Under the pieces are notes generated by a model. It saw only the letters and a program-made list of their open reading frames with translations. It was not told the origin of the DNA and did not search any database. From positions 1 to 64,000 of the forward strand of contig JAFKGE010000022.1 in assembly GCA_017307865.1 (NCBI GenBank): DNA of 64,000 nt. Reading direction: 5' to 3'. The translations under genes and the position numbers were made by a program. This document shows, piece by piece, positions 50,446-59,998 of this stretch. This stretch comes from Burkholderiales bacterium (GTDB lineage Bacteria; Pseudomonadota; Gammaproteobacteria; Burkholderiales; Burkholderiaceae_C). How positions within the stretch are numbered: the first letter of the stretch is position 1; each line of letters starts with the position of its first letter.

Positions 50446-51261
50446 TCACGCGCGTTGGCACACCGGGCAATAAAAGCTGGAGCGCTGCCCCTGGCGCAGC
50501 AGCCGGATCGGTGTTGCGCACACCACACAGGGCTGGCCGGCGCGGCCATAGACCGCCACGTCGAGCTGGAAATGCCCCGTCTCGCCCATGGCGTTGGCAA
50601 AGTCGCGCAGGGTGGTCCCGCCACGCTCCACCGCGCGCCCCAGCACCGCCTGCACCGCGGCATGCAGGCGGTCGGAGCGCGCGCGCGACAGGCGATCGGC
50701 GCGCACCGTGGGACGAATGCCGGCCATGAACAGGGCCTCCGATGCATAGATGTTGCCCACGCCCACCACCACGTCGCCCGCCAGCAGCACCTGCTTGATG
50801 GGCGCGCGGCGCCGCTTGAGCGCGGCGTGAAAAGCGGCGGGATCGAAACCCTCGTCCAGCGGCTCGGCACCCAGGCCGGCCAGCAGCTTGCGCGCCGGCT
50901 CCCGCGCCTCGTCCGCCGCCCACACCACGGCGCCGAAGCGGCGCGGATCGTGCAGGCGCAGCACGCCATGGTCGGTCTGCATGTCCATGTGATCGTGGGT
51001 GCCCGGCGGCGGCAGGTCAGCCGCGAACTGCAGGCGGCCCGACATGCCCAGGTGCAGCAGCAGCAGGCCCTCGTCCAAGTCCATCAGCAGGTACTTGCCG
51101 CGCCGGCGCACGCCGCGGATCAGGTGGCCGGCCAGGGCCTCGGGCGGCACCCCCAGCGGCCAGCGCAGGGGCTTGCCCATGCGCACGCGCTCGATGCGGG
51201 CGCCCTGGATGCGGTCCGCAAAACTGCGGCGCGTCACTTCGACTTCAGGCAACTCGGGCAT
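50446..51261 (-). CDS. mutM: Formamidopyrimidine-DNA glycosylase
   Basis: Removes 8-oxoguanine (271 aa). The start at 51261 gives MPELPEVEV with P2 and E3 as catalytic residues. The beta-lysine is in [12 protein letters not shown], and the C-terminal zinc finger is CVVCATP with FYCPVCQ. H2TH motif [18 protein letters not shown] is present. It is divergent from the TPR lipoprotein gene, with 39 nt between their starts. Confidence 0.97.
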   Translation of the reverse strand: MPELPEVEVTRRSFADRIQGARIERVRMGKPLRWPLGVPPEALAGHLIRGVRRRGKYLLMDLDEGLLLLHLGMSGRLQFAADLPPPGTHDHMDMQTDHGVLRLHDPRRFGAVVWAADEAREPARKLLAGLGAEPLDEGFDPAAFHAALKRRRAPIKQVLLAGDVVVGVGNIYASEALFMAGIRPTVRADRLSRARSDRLHAAVQAVLGRAVERGGTTLRDFANAMGETGHFQLDVAVYGRAGQPCVVCATPIRLLRQGQRSSFYCPVCQRA

Positions 51262-51300
51262 CGCGGCAGACCAGGTTCGGGCATGGATTATTATGATTCG

Positions 51301-53136
51301 ATGCCTTACCCCGCACCCGTTCTGGTCTGTTCGACGCTCGCTCTGGCCGCCCTGACCGGGTGCGCGCTCCAAGCGCCCGCCGCGGCGCCGCCGGCCGCCC
51401 AGGTCGCGACGTCGAGCAGCGCCCCGGCGGCGCCGGCCAGCGCACCCCCCGAGGCTGCGGCCACGCCCAAGGCAGTGGCCAGCCCCCCGTTGCAGTCAGG
51501 CCTGTCGGCTCGGCTGATGTACGAGCTGCTGGTGGGCGAGATGTCGTTCGACCTCGGCGATCCGCAGCAAGGCGCGGCCTACCTGCTGGATGCCGCGCGG
51601 CGCGCCAACGACGAGGCGGTGTACCAGCGTGCCACCGAAATGGCCATCCAGTCGCGTGCCGGACCGGCGGCGCTGGAGGCGGTGCGCGCCTGGCGCCAGG
51701 CCTTTCCGCAATCGCTGCAGGCCACGCGCTTCGAGCTGCAGGTGCTGCTGGCGCTGGGCCGCGTGAGCGAAACCGCCACGCCGGTGAAGACCCTGCTGGA
51801 CGCGCTGCCCGCATCCGAGAAGGTCAGCTTCATCGCGGCGCTGCCCGCTCTCTATCAACGCGTGGCCAACAAGGACGAAGCCCTGCAGGCGGTCGAAACC
51901 GCCCTGGCCGACGCCCAGAAGGACCCCGCGCTGGCCCCCGTTGCCTGGACCACCGTGGGCCGCCTGCGCCTGCAACAGGGCGATCGCACGGGCGCCCTGG
52001 TGGCCGCCACGCTGGGCTTGAACGCCGGACCCGAATCGCAGTGGCCGGCGTTGCTGGCGCTGCAGCTGTTTTCCGGCACCGGCGAAAACCAGGCCGAGCC
52101 CCTGATCAAGCGTTACCTGGCGGGTGCCGAGGCCAAGCCCGAGATCCAGCTCGACTACGTGCGCGCCCTGCTCGAGCGCGGCCGCCGTACCGATGCGCAA
52201 ACCGAGCTCACGACCCTGGTCACGCGTTGGCCGCAATACCCCGATGGCTGGCTGCTGCAAGGCCTGCTGGCGGCCGACGACCGGCACGACGCCCCGGCCG
52301 AGCAGTCGCTCAAACACTATCTCGATATGCTGAAAGAGCAGGCCGAGCAACCGGGTGACGTTCGCGCCGCCGGTCGTAACCAGGCCGAGTTGACCTTGGC
52401 CCGCATCGCGGCGCGGCGCGGCGACGACGCAGCGGCCAAAAAGTGGCTCGATCAGATCGACTCGCCCGAGCAACTGCTGGCCGCGCAGGTCGAACGCGCC
52501 AACCTGCTGGCCCGCCAAGGGCGTCTCGACGAAGCCCGGCAGGCCATCCAGGCCGTGCCCGAGCGCGACCCCGACGACGCCCGCCTGAAGCTGCTGGCCG
52601 AAACCCAGTTGCTGCGCGAGAACGGACAGGCGCAGCAGGCGCTGCGACTGCTGAACGCGGCACTCAAGCAAAGCCCCGACGACGACGCCCTGCTGTACGA
52701 CGCCGCCATGGCGGCCGAGCGACTGAACCGCACGGACGAGATGGAGCGCCTGCTGCGCCGCGTCATCAAGCTCAAGCCCGACTCGGCCCAGGCCTACAAC
52801 GCGCTGGGCTATTCGCTGGCCGATCGCGGCGTGCGCCTGCCCGAGGCCAAGTCCCTGATCGAGAAAGCGGTGCAGCTCGCCCCCGACGACGCCTATATCC
52901 AGGACAGCCTGGGCTGGGTCGAATTCCGCCAGGGCCAGCTGGGGCGCGCGCAACGCACGCTGCAGGCCGCCTTCGACAAGCGCCCCGACGCTGAAATTGC
53001 CGCCCACCTGGGCGAGGTGCTGTGGGCGCTGGGCGAGCGCGACTCGGCGCTGTCGACCTGGCGCGAGGGCCTGCGCCTGGACCCGAACAACCAGACCCTC
53101 ACCAAGACCCTCAAGCGCCTGCAGGTCACACCGTGA
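51301..53136 (+). CDS. TPR-repeat lipoprotein
   Basis: Tetratricopeptide-repeat protein (611 aa) with a lipoprotein signal (lipobox LTGC, C21) and an Ala/Pro-rich linker. Repeats begin near residue 75 and continue to about 600; the C-terminal ones are clearest ([50 protein letters not shown]). Similar proteins lie upstream of lolB and ispE in betaproteobacteria, possibly for outer-membrane assembly or lipoprotein handling. The start is taken as ATG at 51301; ATG at 51283 is possible. Stop and lolB start overlap as GTGA. Confidence 0.88.
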   Translation: MPYPAPVLVCSTLALAALTGCALQAPAAAPPAAQVATSSSAPAAPASAPPEAAATPKAVASPPLQSGLSARLMYELLVGEMSFDLGDPQQGAAYLLDAARRANDEAVYQRATEMAIQSRAGPAALEAVRAWRQAFPQSLQATRFELQVLLALGRVSETATPVKTLLDALPASEKVSFIAALPALYQRVANKDEALQAVETALADAQKDPALAPVAWTTVGRLRLQQGDRTGALVAATLGLNAGPESQWPALLALQLFSGTGENQAEPLIKRYLAGAEAKPEIQLDYVRALLERGRRTDAQTELTTLVTRWPQYPDGWLLQGLLAADDRHDAPAEQSLKHYLDMLKEQAEQPGDVRAAGRNQAELTLARIAARRGDDAAAKKWLDQIDSPEQLLAAQVERANLLARQGRLDEARQAIQAVPERDPDDARLKLLAETQLLRENGQAQQALRLLNAALKQSPDDDALLYDAAMAAERLNRTDEMERLLRRVIKLKPDSAQAYNALGYSLADRGVRLPEAKSLIEKAVQLAPDDAYIQDSLGWVEFRQGQLGRAQRTLQAAFDKRPDAEIAAHLGEVLWALGERDSALSTWREGLRLDPNNQTLTKTLKRLQVTP

Positions 53137-53654
53137 GCGCCACGCCCACGGCGCCCATGCGGCGCCGCGCCATGCTGGCCGCACTGGGCCTGCCCTGGCT
53201 GGGACTGGTGGCCTGCGCCACGCGTGCGCCCCTGGCGCCACCGGCCGAGGGCGCGACGCAAAGCTGGAGCGGTCGCCTGGGCCTGGTCATCGCCAGCGAT
53301 CCGCCCCAGCAGTTTCACGCCGGCTTCGAGCTCACCGGCGACGCCCAAAGCGGCGAACTGCGGCTCAGCTCCCCGCTGGGCAGCATCCTGGCCGAACTGA
53401 AATGGCGCCCCGACGAGGCGCTGCTGGTGCAAGACGGCCAGACGCATGCCTTCCCCTCGGTCGACGCGCTGTCGGCTGCCGTTACCGGCACGGCGGTGCC
53501 GCTGCAGGCGTTGTTCGCTTGGTTGCGCGGCGTGCCCGAGGAGGTGCCGGGCTGGCAGGCCGATCTGAGCGGCCTGTCGGACGGGCGCCTGCTGGCTCGG
53601 CGGCTGAGCCCGCTGCCGGGCGCCGAGCTGCGCGTCATCCTCGACCCCGCCTGA
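53133..53654 (+). CDS. lolB: Outer-membrane lipoprotein LolB
   Basis: Receives lipoproteins from LolA and inserts them into the outer membrane (173 aa). The start is GTG at 53133, overlapping the previous stop. A short N-terminal region leads to the lipobox LVAC (C28). The beta-sandwich core shows WSGRLGLVIAS, QFHAGFELTGDAQSGELRLSSPLG, and LFAWLRGVPEE with the hydrophobic exposed-loop region. Length fits the family (about 190). It is 12 nt before ispE. Confidence 0.92.
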   Translation: MSATPTAPMRRRAMLAALGLPWLGLVACATRAPLAPPAEGATQSWSGRLGLVIASDPPQQFHAGFELTGDAQSGELRLSSPLGSILAELKWRPDEALLVQDGQTHAFPSVDALSAAVTGTAVPLQALFAWLRGVPEEVPGWQADLSGLSDGRLLARRLSPLPGAELRVILDPA

Positions 53655-53666
53655 AGGCACCGACCC

Positions 53667-54527
53667 GTGCAAGCCCTGTACGACGTGCCGGCGCCGGCCA
53701 AGCTGAACCTGTTCTTGCACCTGACGGGGCGGCGTGCCGACGGCTACCACCTGCTGCAGTCGGCCTTCATGCTGATCGACTGGTGCGACACCCTGCATTT
53801 TGAGTTGCGCCGCGATGGCGGCATCACGCGCGAGGACCTGGCCGAGCCGCTGCCGCCCGACGACCTGATCGTGCGCGCCGCGCGCGCGCTGCAGCAGGCC
53901 ACGAGCAGCCCCCTCGGCGCGCACATCGCCGTGCAAAAGCGCATCCCCGCCCAGGCCGGCATGGGCGGTGGCTCATCGGATGCCGCCAGCACCCTGCTGG
54001 CCCTCAACCGGCTGTGGGGCCTGGGCCTGTCGCGCGGGCAACTGGCGGCCATCGGGCTGCAACTGGGCGCCGACGTGCCCTTTTTCATACACGGCCGCAA
54101 CGCCTGGGTCGAGGGCATCGGCGAGCAAATCCGACCGTTGAACGTGCCGACGGCGCGCTTCGTCGTTGTCAAGCCACAGGCGGGGCTCGACACCGGCGCC
54201 ATTTTTCGCGCGCCCGAGCTGAAACGCGATACGGAAGCTGCTACAATCTTGGGCTTTGCTGCAGACCCATTGGGCTTTGGCCAAAATGATCTGCAACCGG
54301 TTGCCGAGCGGCTTTGTCCGCAGGTGGCCCAGGCGATCGGGCTGCTCGCGCGGCATGGTCTGAAGGGCCGGATGACCGGGTCGGGCAGTGCGGTGTTCGC
54401 ACCGCTGGCGCAGGAGGCGGGCGTCGTGTCTCGCCTCGAAGCGCAGCTGCCGTCCGGCTGGTCGGTGCGTCTGTGCAGCAATTTGGAGGTTCATCCGCTG
54501 GGCGGCTGGGCCTCCAGCGACAATTGA
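53667..54527 (+). CDS. ispE: 4-diphosphocytidyl-2-C-methyl-D-erythritol kinase
   Basis: GHMP kinase of the MEP isoprenoid pathway (286 aa). The N-terminus (GTG start) VPAPAKLNLFLHLTGRRADGYH is canonical. The ATP loop is PAQAGMGGGSSDAASTLLALN, and the C-terminal GRMTGSGSAVFA is intact. Residues around 188-206 (EAATILGFAADPLGFGQND) stand where the family has a shorter loop and are encoded by DNA resembling F1 in part. tRNA-Gln follows 37 nt downstream. Confidence 0.96.
   Translation: MQALYDVPAPAKLNLFLHLTGRRADGYHLLQSAFMLIDWCDTLHFELRRDGGITREDLAEPLPPDDLIVRAARALQQATSSPLGAHIAVQKRIPAQAGMGGGSSDAASTLLALNRLWGLGLSRGQLAAIGLQLGADVPFFIHGRNAWVEGIGEQIRPLNVPTARFVVVKPQAGLDTGAIFRAPELKRDTEAATILGFAADPLGFGQNDLQPVAERLCPQVAQAIGLLARHGLKGRMTGSGSAVFAPLAQEAGVVSRLEAQLPSGWSVRLCSNLEVHPLGGWASSDN
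54225..54290 (+). repeat. F1-like segment inside ispE (tentative)
   Basis: AAGCTGCTACAATCTTGGGC, then TTTGCTGCAGACCCATTGGG, then CTTTGGCCAAAATGATC. It shares GCTGCAG-nn-CCCATT and the tail with better F1 copies, but the first half is poor. Confidence 0.35.
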
Positions 54528-54564
54528 AGGTGCCTGGTCGGCGGTGTTGACCGGGCTCCTGTGT

Positions 54565-54641
54565 AGGGGAGTCGCCAAGTTGGTTAAGGCACCGGATTTT
54601 GATTCCGGCATGCGAGGGTTCGAGTCCTTCCTCCCCTGCCA
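54565..54641 (+). tRNA. tRNA-Gln (TTG)
   Basis: 77-nt cloverleaf from AGGGGAGTCGCCAAGTTGG, anticodon loop ATTTTGAT with TTG, T arm GAGGGTTCGAGTCCTTC, acceptor AGGGGAG pairing with CTCCCCT, then encoded GCCA. A tRNA-Gln just before prs is standard in Burkholderiales. Confidence 0.95.
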
Positions 54642-54720
54642 AAACCCCATCCCGGGCGGGTAGCCCGTGGGCCGCAATTGATCTGCCGATCAACCGATCT
54701 TTCGATCTGCCGCAATCCCC

Positions 54721-55698
54721 ATGCACCCGTCCCACTCTCCCGATTTTCTGGTCTTTACCGGCAACGCCAACCCCGGCCTGGCCGCCGAGATCGCGCGCAG
54801 CCTGGACATCAGCCTGGGCGCCGCCGACGTGGGGCGCTTTTCCGACGGCGAGGTCACGGTCGAGCTGATGCAGAACGTGCGCGCCCGCGACATCTTCGTG
54901 GTGCAGCCCACCTGCGCGCCCACCAACGACAACCTGATGGAGCTGCTGGTGATGGTCGATGCGCTCAAGCGCGCCTCGGTCGAGCGCATCTGCGCCGTCA
55001 TCCCCTACTTCGGCTATGCCCGCCAGGACCGCCGCCCGCGCTCCACGCGCGTGCCGATTTCGGCCAAGGTGGTGGCCAACATGCTGCAGGCCGTGGGCGT
55101 CAACAGCGTGCTCACCATGGACCTGCACGCTGATCAGATCCAGGGCTTCTTCGACATTCCGGTCGACAACATCTACGCCTCGCCGGTGCTGCTGGCCGAC
55201 CTGCGACAAAAGAATTACCACGACCTGCTGGTCGTCAGCCCCGACGTGGGCGGCGTGGTGCGCGCGCGCGCACTGGCCAAGCAGCTGGGCTGCGACCTGG
55301 CCATCATCGACAAGCGCCGGCCCAAGGCCAACGTGAGCGAGGTGATGCACGTCATCGGCGACATCGACGGGCGCAACTGCGTGATCATGGACGACATGAT
55401 CGACACCGCCGGCACGCTGGTGAAGGCGGCCGAGGTGCTCAAGGAGCGCGGCGCCAAGAAGGTGTACGCCTATTGCACGCACCCCATTTTCTCGGGGCCC
55501 GCGGTCGACCGCATCACGCAGGGCCAGGCACTCGACGAGGTGGTGGTCACCAACACCATCCCGCTCAGTCCATCGGCCGCGCAGTGCCCCAAGATTCGCC
55601 AATTGTCCGTGGCGCCGCTGTTTGCGCAAACCATCCAGCGCATCGCGCACGGGCAGTCGGTCATGAGTTTGTTCCGCGAGCAGGAGAACCTGTTCTGA
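54721..55698 (+). CDS. prs: Ribose-phosphate pyrophosphokinase
   Basis: Makes PRPP from ribose-5-phosphate and ATP (325 aa). It shows [14 protein letters not shown], the DGEVTVEL region, [21 protein letters not shown], the divalent-metal loop [13 protein letters not shown] and the PRPP-binding loop [13 protein letters not shown]. The start is ATG at 54721; the next gene, rplY, follows after 94 nt. Gene order tRNA-Gln, prs, rplY, pth is conserved in the order. Confidence 0.98.
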   Translation: MHPSHSPDFLVFTGNANPGLAAEIARSLDISLGAADVGRFSDGEVTVELMQNVRARDIFVVQPTCAPTNDNLMELLVMVDALKRASVERICAVIPYFGYARQDRRPRSTRVPISAKVVANMLQAVGVNSVLTMDLHADQIQGFFDIPVDNIYASPVLLADLRQKNYHDLLVVSPDVGGVVRARALAKQLGCDLAIIDKRRPKANVSEVMHVIGDIDGRNCVIMDDMIDTAGTLVKAAEVLKERGAKKVYAYCTHPIFSGPAVDRITQGQALDEVVVTNTIPLSPSAAQCPKIRQLSVAPLFAQTIQRIAHGQSVMSLFREQENLF

Positions 55699-55792
55699 GG
55701 AGCATTTCGCGGATGGCGCCAGCCTGTTGGGCAAGCCATCCTTTTCAAACGGGGTCGCACTGGTCGCGGTCGGTCCCATCTAGGAGTTCAAC

Positions 55793-56446
55793 ATGAAATT
55801 CGTCGCTTTCGAGCGCAGCAAGCAGGGTACGGGTGCGAGCCGCCGTCTGCGCAACGCCGGCAAGGCGCCCGGCATCGTCTATGGGGGCGAAGGCCAGCCC
55901 CAGCTGATCGAGCTCGATCACAACGCCCTGTGGCAGGCCCTCAAGAAAGAGGCCTTCCACTCCAGCGTGCTGACCATGGAACTGGCCGGCAAGGAAAGCG
56001 CCGTGCTGCTGCGCGACGTGCAGGTGCATCCCTACCGCCAGCAGATCCTGCACGTGGACTTCCTGCGCGTGTCGGCCACGCACAAGATCCACATGAAGGT
56101 GCCGCTGCACTACCAGGGCGAGGAAGAGTCGCCCGCGGTCAAGCTGGCCAAGTGCCTGATCAACCACGTGCAGACCGAGCTGGAAGTGAGCTGCCTGCCG
56201 GCCGATCTGCCCGAGTCGATCACGATCGACCTGTCCAAGCTGGAGCAGGGCTCCACCCTGACGCTCAAGGACGTCCAGCTGCCCAAGGGCGTCGAGGCCG
56301 TGCTGCGCGGCCACACGGCCGAGGGCTTCGTGCTGGTGTCGGTGGCCAACCCGACCGTCGAAGAAGCCGAGCCGGAAGCCGAAGCCGCACCTGCGGCGGC
56401 GCCGGCCGCTGCGCCCGCCGCCGCTCCGACTGGCGACAAGAAGTGA
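55793..56446 (+). CDS. rplY: 50S ribosomal protein L25 (Ctc form)
   Basis: 5S-rRNA-binding protein L25 in its long form with a C-terminal TL5/Ctc domain (217 aa). The N-terminus [32 protein letters not shown] and [13 protein letters not shown] belong to the RNA-binding half. [29 protein letters not shown] is the Ctc half. An Ala/Pro tail ([14 protein letters not shown]) is low-complexity. Good AGGAG ribosome site just upstream of the ATG. Confidence 0.97.
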   Translation: MKFVAFERSKQGTGASRRLRNAGKAPGIVYGGEGQPQLIELDHNALWQALKKEAFHSSVLTMELAGKESAVLLRDVQVHPYRQQILHVDFLRVSATHKIHMKVPLHYQGEEESPAVKLAKCLINHVQTELEVSCLPADLPESITIDLSKLEQGSTLTLKDVQLPKGVEAVLRGHTAEGFVLVSVANPTVEEAEPEAEAAPAAAPAAAPAAAPTGDKK

Positions 56447-56536
56447 CGGCCGCGGCCCCTTGACGGCCGCCCGCCCTGCCCGACGGCTCGCCTTGCGCGG
56501 GCCGTCGGTCTTTGTGGCGCTCGATAATCGCCTTCC

Positions 56537-57172
56537 ATGATCAAGCTGTTTGTCGGCCTGGGCAACCCGGGCCCCGAGTACGCCGCCACGCGCCACAACG
56601 CGGGCTTCTGGTGGATCGACGCCATCGCCCGACGCCTGAACGCCAACCTCGTCCTCGAGCGCGCCTACAAGGGCCGCGTGGCGCGCGCCAGCGTGGCCGG
56701 CCAGAGCGTGTGGCTGCTGCAGCCGCAGACCTTCATGAACCTGTCGGGCCAGTCGGTGGCCGCGCTGGCGCGCTTTTTCAAGATCGCACCGGCCGAAATT
56801 CTGGTGGCGCACGACGAGCTGGACCTGCCCGCGGGCGAGGCCAAGCTCAAGTTCGGCGGCGGCCACGCCGGCCACAACGGCCTGCGCGACATCCACGCCC
56901 AGTTGGGCACGGCCGACTACTGGCGCCTGCGCCTGGGAATCGGCCACCCCGGCGCGCGCCACGAGGTGGTGGGCTGGGTGCTCAAAAAACCGCCGCTGGA
57001 CGAGCAGATCGCCATCGAGCAGGCCGTCGACCGCGCCGCCGCCGCCTTCGAGTTGCTGGCCGCCGGCGACATGAACGCCGCCACGCAGCGCATCCACACC
57101 AGCAAGCCGCCGCGCCCCAAGCCCGAGCGCAAACCGTCACCCGCCGCGCCCGAGCCGCCACCCGAGGAATGA
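56537..57172 (+). CDS. pth: Peptidyl-tRNA hydrolase
   Basis: Cleaves stalled peptidyl-tRNA (211 aa). It shows [22 protein letters not shown] with N10 and catalytic H20, [42 protein letters not shown] and [12 protein letters not shown]-terminal Lys/Pro/Glu tail (about 30 residues) is longer than in E. coli. The start is ATG at 56537. The peptide-type ABC operon begins 40 nt downstream. Confidence 0.97.
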   Translation: MIKLFVGLGNPGPEYAATRHNAGFWWIDAIARRLNANLVLERAYKGRVARASVAGQSVWLLQPQTFMNLSGQSVAALARFFKIAPAEILVAHDELDLPAGEAKLKFGGGHAGHNGLRDIHAQLGTADYWRLRLGIGHPGARHEVVGWVLKKPPLDEQIAIEQAVDRAAAAFELLAAGDMNAATQRIHTSKPPRPKPERKPSPAAPEPPPEE

Positions 57173-57212
57173 ACCCGGCGGCCGGGGTTCATGGTGATAA
57201 TGCCGGCCACCC

Positions 57213-58181
57213 ATGGGCTTCTTCCTCGTCAAGCGCCTGCTCACGCTGATCATCACGCTGGTGGCCACCAGCGTGATCGTGTTTGCCGTGCTCGAGATCC
57301 TGCCCGGCAACGCCGCCCAGGTGCTGATGGGGCCCGACGCCGATCCGTCCGCTGTCGCCGCCAAGGCGGTCGAGCTGGGGCTGGACCAGCCCGCGCTGGG
57401 CCGCTACCTGCACTGGATCGCCGGGCTGCTGCGCGGCGACATGGGCCTGTCGTATGCCTACGGCTCCTCGGTGTCCGAGCTGATCGGCGAGCGCCTGCAG
57501 CTGACGGTGCCGCTCGCCGTGCTGGCGATGGCGCTGACGGCGCTGCTGGCGCTGGTGGTCGGCGTGTACGCCGCCTCGCAGCACAACCGCGCCGGCGACA
57601 CCGGCCTGATGGCGCTGGCGCAACTGGGCATCGCGGTGCCCAACTTCTGGTTCGCCATCCTCCTGATCCTGCTGTTTTCGGTCAAGCTGCAGTGGTTTTC
57701 GGCCGGCGGTTTCGACGGCTGGATATTCGACGACGGCGTGTGGGCCGGCCTGTGGGATGGGCTGAAGGCGCTGATCCTGCCCGCCGTGGCGCTGGCCGTG
57801 GTGCAGGCGGCGATCCTGGCGCGCTTCACGCGCTCGGCCGTGCTGGAGGTGCTGCGCGAGGACTTCGTGCGCACCGCGCGCGCCAAGGGCCTGTCGCGCC
57901 GTGCCACGCTGTGGGGCCACGTGCTGCGCAACGCCATGATCCCGGTGATCACCGTGATGGGCCTGCAGTTTGCCGAGCTGCTGGCCGGCACCATCGTGGT
58001 CGAAAGCGTGTTCTACCTGCCCGGCCTGGGGCGCCTGATTTTCCAGAGCATCGCCAACCGCGACCTGATCGTGGTGCGCAACTGCGTGATGCTGCTGGCG
58101 GGCATGGTGGTGGTGGTCAACTTCATCGTCGACGTGCTGTACGCGGCCATCGATCCGCGCGTGAAGGCCAGCGAGATATGA
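57213..58181 (+). CDS. Peptide/nickel-type ABC transporter permease (DppB family)
   Basis: Inner-membrane permease (322 aa) with six helices, starting MGFFLVKRLLTLIITLVATSVIVFAVLEILPGNAAQVL (helix 1 and the DppB-type periplasmic domain). The EAA loop is near REDFVRTARAKGLSRRATLWGHVLRNAMIPVITVMG, and a terminal helix precedes NFIVDVLYAAIDPRVKASEI, both diagnostic of DppB. Substrate unknown. It is the first gene of the cluster, with the second permease after a gap holding an F1 repeat. Confidence 0.94.
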   Translation: MGFFLVKRLLTLIITLVATSVIVFAVLEILPGNAAQVLMGPDADPSAVAAKAVELGLDQPALGRYLHWIAGLLRGDMGLSYAYGSSVSELIGERLQLTVPLAVLAMALTALLALVVGVYAASQHNRAGDTGLMALAQLGIAVPNFWFAILLILLFSVKLQWFSAGGFDGWIFDDGVWAGLWDGLKALILPAVALAVVQAAILARFTRSAVLEVLREDFVRTARAKGLSRRATLWGHVLRNAMIPVITVMGLQFAELLAGTIVVESVFYLPGLGRLIFQSIANRDLIVVRNCVMLLAGMVVVVNFIVDVLYAAIDPRVKASEI

Positions 58182-58199
58182 CGCCCGGTCGCCTGCATG

Positions 58200-58266
58200 A
58201 ATCTATCATTTCAATAGCTGCTCGCGCTTGTCCTGTGCGGGCCGAAGCCACTTTTTTCTCAAATCT
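58200..58266 (+). repeat. F1 dispersed repeat between the two permease genes
   Basis: AATCTATCATTTCAATAGCT, then GCTCGCGCTTGTCCTGTGCG, then GGCCGAAGCCACTTTTTTCT and CAAA. It has full block order and sits between the DppB-type and DppC-type permease genes. Confidence 0.8.
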
Positions 58267-58275
58267 GATCACCGG

Positions 58276-59148
58276 ATGAACGCCGCTGCCCTGCCCGCCC
58301 CCGCACAGCGCGCCGCGCCCGGCTTCTGGGCGCGCGCGCGGCGCCACCCGGGCTTCGTCATCGGCGGGCTGCTCACACTGGCGCTGCTGCTGGCGGCGGC
58401 GCTGTCCTACCTGTGGACGCCGCACTCGGTCTACGAGGTCAACATGGGCGACAAGCTGCTGCCGCCCAGCGCGCGCTTCTGGCTGGGCACCGATGCCTTC
58501 GGGCGCGACGTGGTCTCGCAGTTGCTGGTGGGCGCGCGCGCCTCCATCCTGGTGGGCGTGATCGCCGTCGGCATCGGCCTGGTCGCGGGCACCGCCCTGG
58601 GCCTGCTGGCCTCGGCGCGGCGCGGCTGGGTCGAAGAAGCCATCATGCGCGCCTGCGACTTCGGCTTTGCCTTTCCGGCCATCCTCTCGGCCATCATGCT
58701 GACGGCGGTGTACGGCCCCGGCATCGTCAACGCCATCATCGCCATCGGCCTGTACAACATCCCCACCTTCGCGCGCATCACCCGCGCCGCCGGCAACGCC
58801 GTGTGGAGCCGCGATTACGTGCTGGCCGCGCGCAGCTGCGGCAAGGGCGCGCTCAGCATCACCTTCGAGCACGTGCTGCCCAACATCGCGGCGGTGCTGA
58901 TCGTGCAGGCCACCATCCGCTTCGCCATCGCCATCCTGGCCGAAGCGGCGCTGTCCTACCTGGGCCTGGGCACGCAGCCGCCGCAACCCAGCTGGGGCCG
59001 CATGCTGAGCGAGGCGCAAACGCTGATGTTCGACGCCCCGCTGCTGGCCGTGTGGCCCGGCCTGGCCATCATGCTGTCGGTGCTGGGCCTGAACCTGCTG
59101 GGCGACGGGCTGCGCGACGTGCTCGACCCGCGCCTGCAGCGGCGCTGA
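58276..59148 (+). CDS. Peptide/nickel-type ABC transporter permease (DppC family)
   Basis: Second permease (290 aa). The start is ATG at 58276; an earlier in-frame start would pass through the F1 repeat. It has the DppC-type N-terminal segment with RRHPGFVIGGLLTLALLLAAALSYLW, then WLGTDAFGRDVVSQLLVGARASILVGV and the loop YVLAARSCGKGALSITFEHVLPNIAAVLIVQ. The C-terminal GDGLRDVLDPRLQRR is canonical. A VapBC-like pair follows before the ATPase genes. Confidence 0.94.
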   Translation: MNAAALPAPAQRAAPGFWARARRHPGFVIGGLLTLALLLAAALSYLWTPHSVYEVNMGDKLLPPSARFWLGTDAFGRDVVSQLLVGARASILVGVIAVGIGLVAGTALGLLASARRGWVEEAIMRACDFGFAFPAILSAIMLTAVYGPGIVNAIIAIGLYNIPTFARITRAAGNAVWSRDYVLAARSCGKGALSITFEHVLPNIAAVLIVQATIRFAIAILAEAALSYLGLGTQPPQPSWGRMLSEAQTLMFDAPLLAVWPGLAIMLSVLGLNLLGDGLRDVLDPRLQRR

Positions 59149-59188
59149 CGGCCGTGGCGCACCCCCTTGCACACGGCTTGGGCATGAA

Positions 59189-59207
59189 GTAATATTTGAT
59201 TTATTAC
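59189..59207. promoter_or_regulatory. Perfect inverted repeat upstream of the antitoxin gene
   Basis: GTAATA, 7-nt spacer TTTGATT, TATTAC: a perfect 6-bp dyad in an AT-rich patch 15 nt before the antitoxin ATG. It overlaps -10-like TAATAT. This is the expected place for autorepression by an RHH antitoxin-toxin complex. Confidence 0.55.
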
Positions 59208-59222
59208 ACCATCGAATCCGTC

Positions 59223-59486
59223 ATGACCACCACCGTCAAGCTCCCGCCCAGCCTCGAGCAGTCGCTGCGCCGCCAGTGCGCCGTCGAGGGCCGCAGCATC
59301 AGCGAGCTGATGCGCGACGCCCTGACGGCCTACCTGGCCAACGTGCCGCAGGCGCCGCCCTCGGCCTGGTCGCTGGGGGCCGACCTGTTCGGCCGCCATG
59401 GCGGGCCGGCCGACTTGGCGAGCGCCCGCCACGCCCACGCCGCCGACGTCTGGCAAGACAAGCACGCCCGCCGCCGCCCGCGATGA
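59223..59486 (+). CDS. Ribbon-helix-helix antitoxin (VapB-like)
   Basis: Small CopG-type DNA-binding protein (87 aa). MTTTVKLPPSLEQSLRRQCAVEGRSISELMRDALTAYLA is a typical RHH fold. The C-terminal half (APPSAWSLGADLFGRHGG) is the disordered toxin-binding segment expected of antitoxins. The start is ATG at 59223, and it overlaps the toxin start as ATGA. It lies within the ABC-transporter operon. Confidence 0.85.
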   Translation: MTTTVKLPPSLEQSLRRQCAVEGRSISELMRDALTAYLANVPQAPPSAWSLGADLFGRHGGPADLASARHAHAADVWQDKHARRRPR

Positions 59487-59989
59487 GCGCCTACGCCGCA
59501 CCGCCCCCGGCGCCCGCCGCGGCACCCCACGTGGCCGAGCCGCCGCCGCCCTGGTCCTTCGCGCCGCAGGGCCCGGTGCTGGTCGACAGCGGCCCGCTGC
59601 TGGCGCTGTTCAACGCCGGCGACGACTGGCATGCGCGCGTGCTGGCCTGGCTGCAGCAACACCCCGGCATGGCGTTGGTCAGCACCTGGCCCGTGCTGAC
59701 CGAGGTCTGCGCCCTGCTGGCGCGGCGCGTGCACAACCAGGCCGCGCTCGACTTTCTGCTGTGGGCCGAGCGCGGCGGCCTGCGCGTGGACACGCCCACC
59801 GAAGCCAGCCTGCCGCACATGCGCCGCGTGGCCCAGCGCTTCGCCAGCCTGCCGCTGGACCTGGCCGACGCCTCCATCGCCGAGGCCGCCGAACGCCTGG
59901 GCCTGCGCCACATCCTGAGCGTGGACGCCGACTTCGACGTCTACCGCGACGCGCGCGGCCGCCCGCTCACCAACCTGCTGCGTGCCTGA
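59483..59989 (+). CDS. PIN-domain toxin (VapC-like)
   Basis: PIN-domain endoribonuclease-type protein (168 aa). The acidic catalytic residues are visible: D35 (VLVDSGPLLALF), E74 (TEVCALLA), D129 (LADASIAEAAERLG) and D148/D150 (LSVDADFDVYR). An Ala/Pro-rich N-terminal extension of about 30 residues is unusual for VapC and may reflect a more distal true start. It overlaps the antitoxin by 4 nt and lies 9 nt before the ATPase gene. Confidence 0.85.
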   Translation: MSAYAAPPPAPAAAPHVAEPPPPWSFAPQGPVLVDSGPLLALFNAGDDWHARVLAWLQQHPGMALVSTWPVLTEVCALLARRVHNQAALDFLLWAERGGLRVDTPTEASLPHMRRVAQRFASLPLDLADASIAEAAERLGLRHILSVDADFDVYRDARGRPLTNLLRA

Positions 59990-59998
59990 TTGCCCGCC

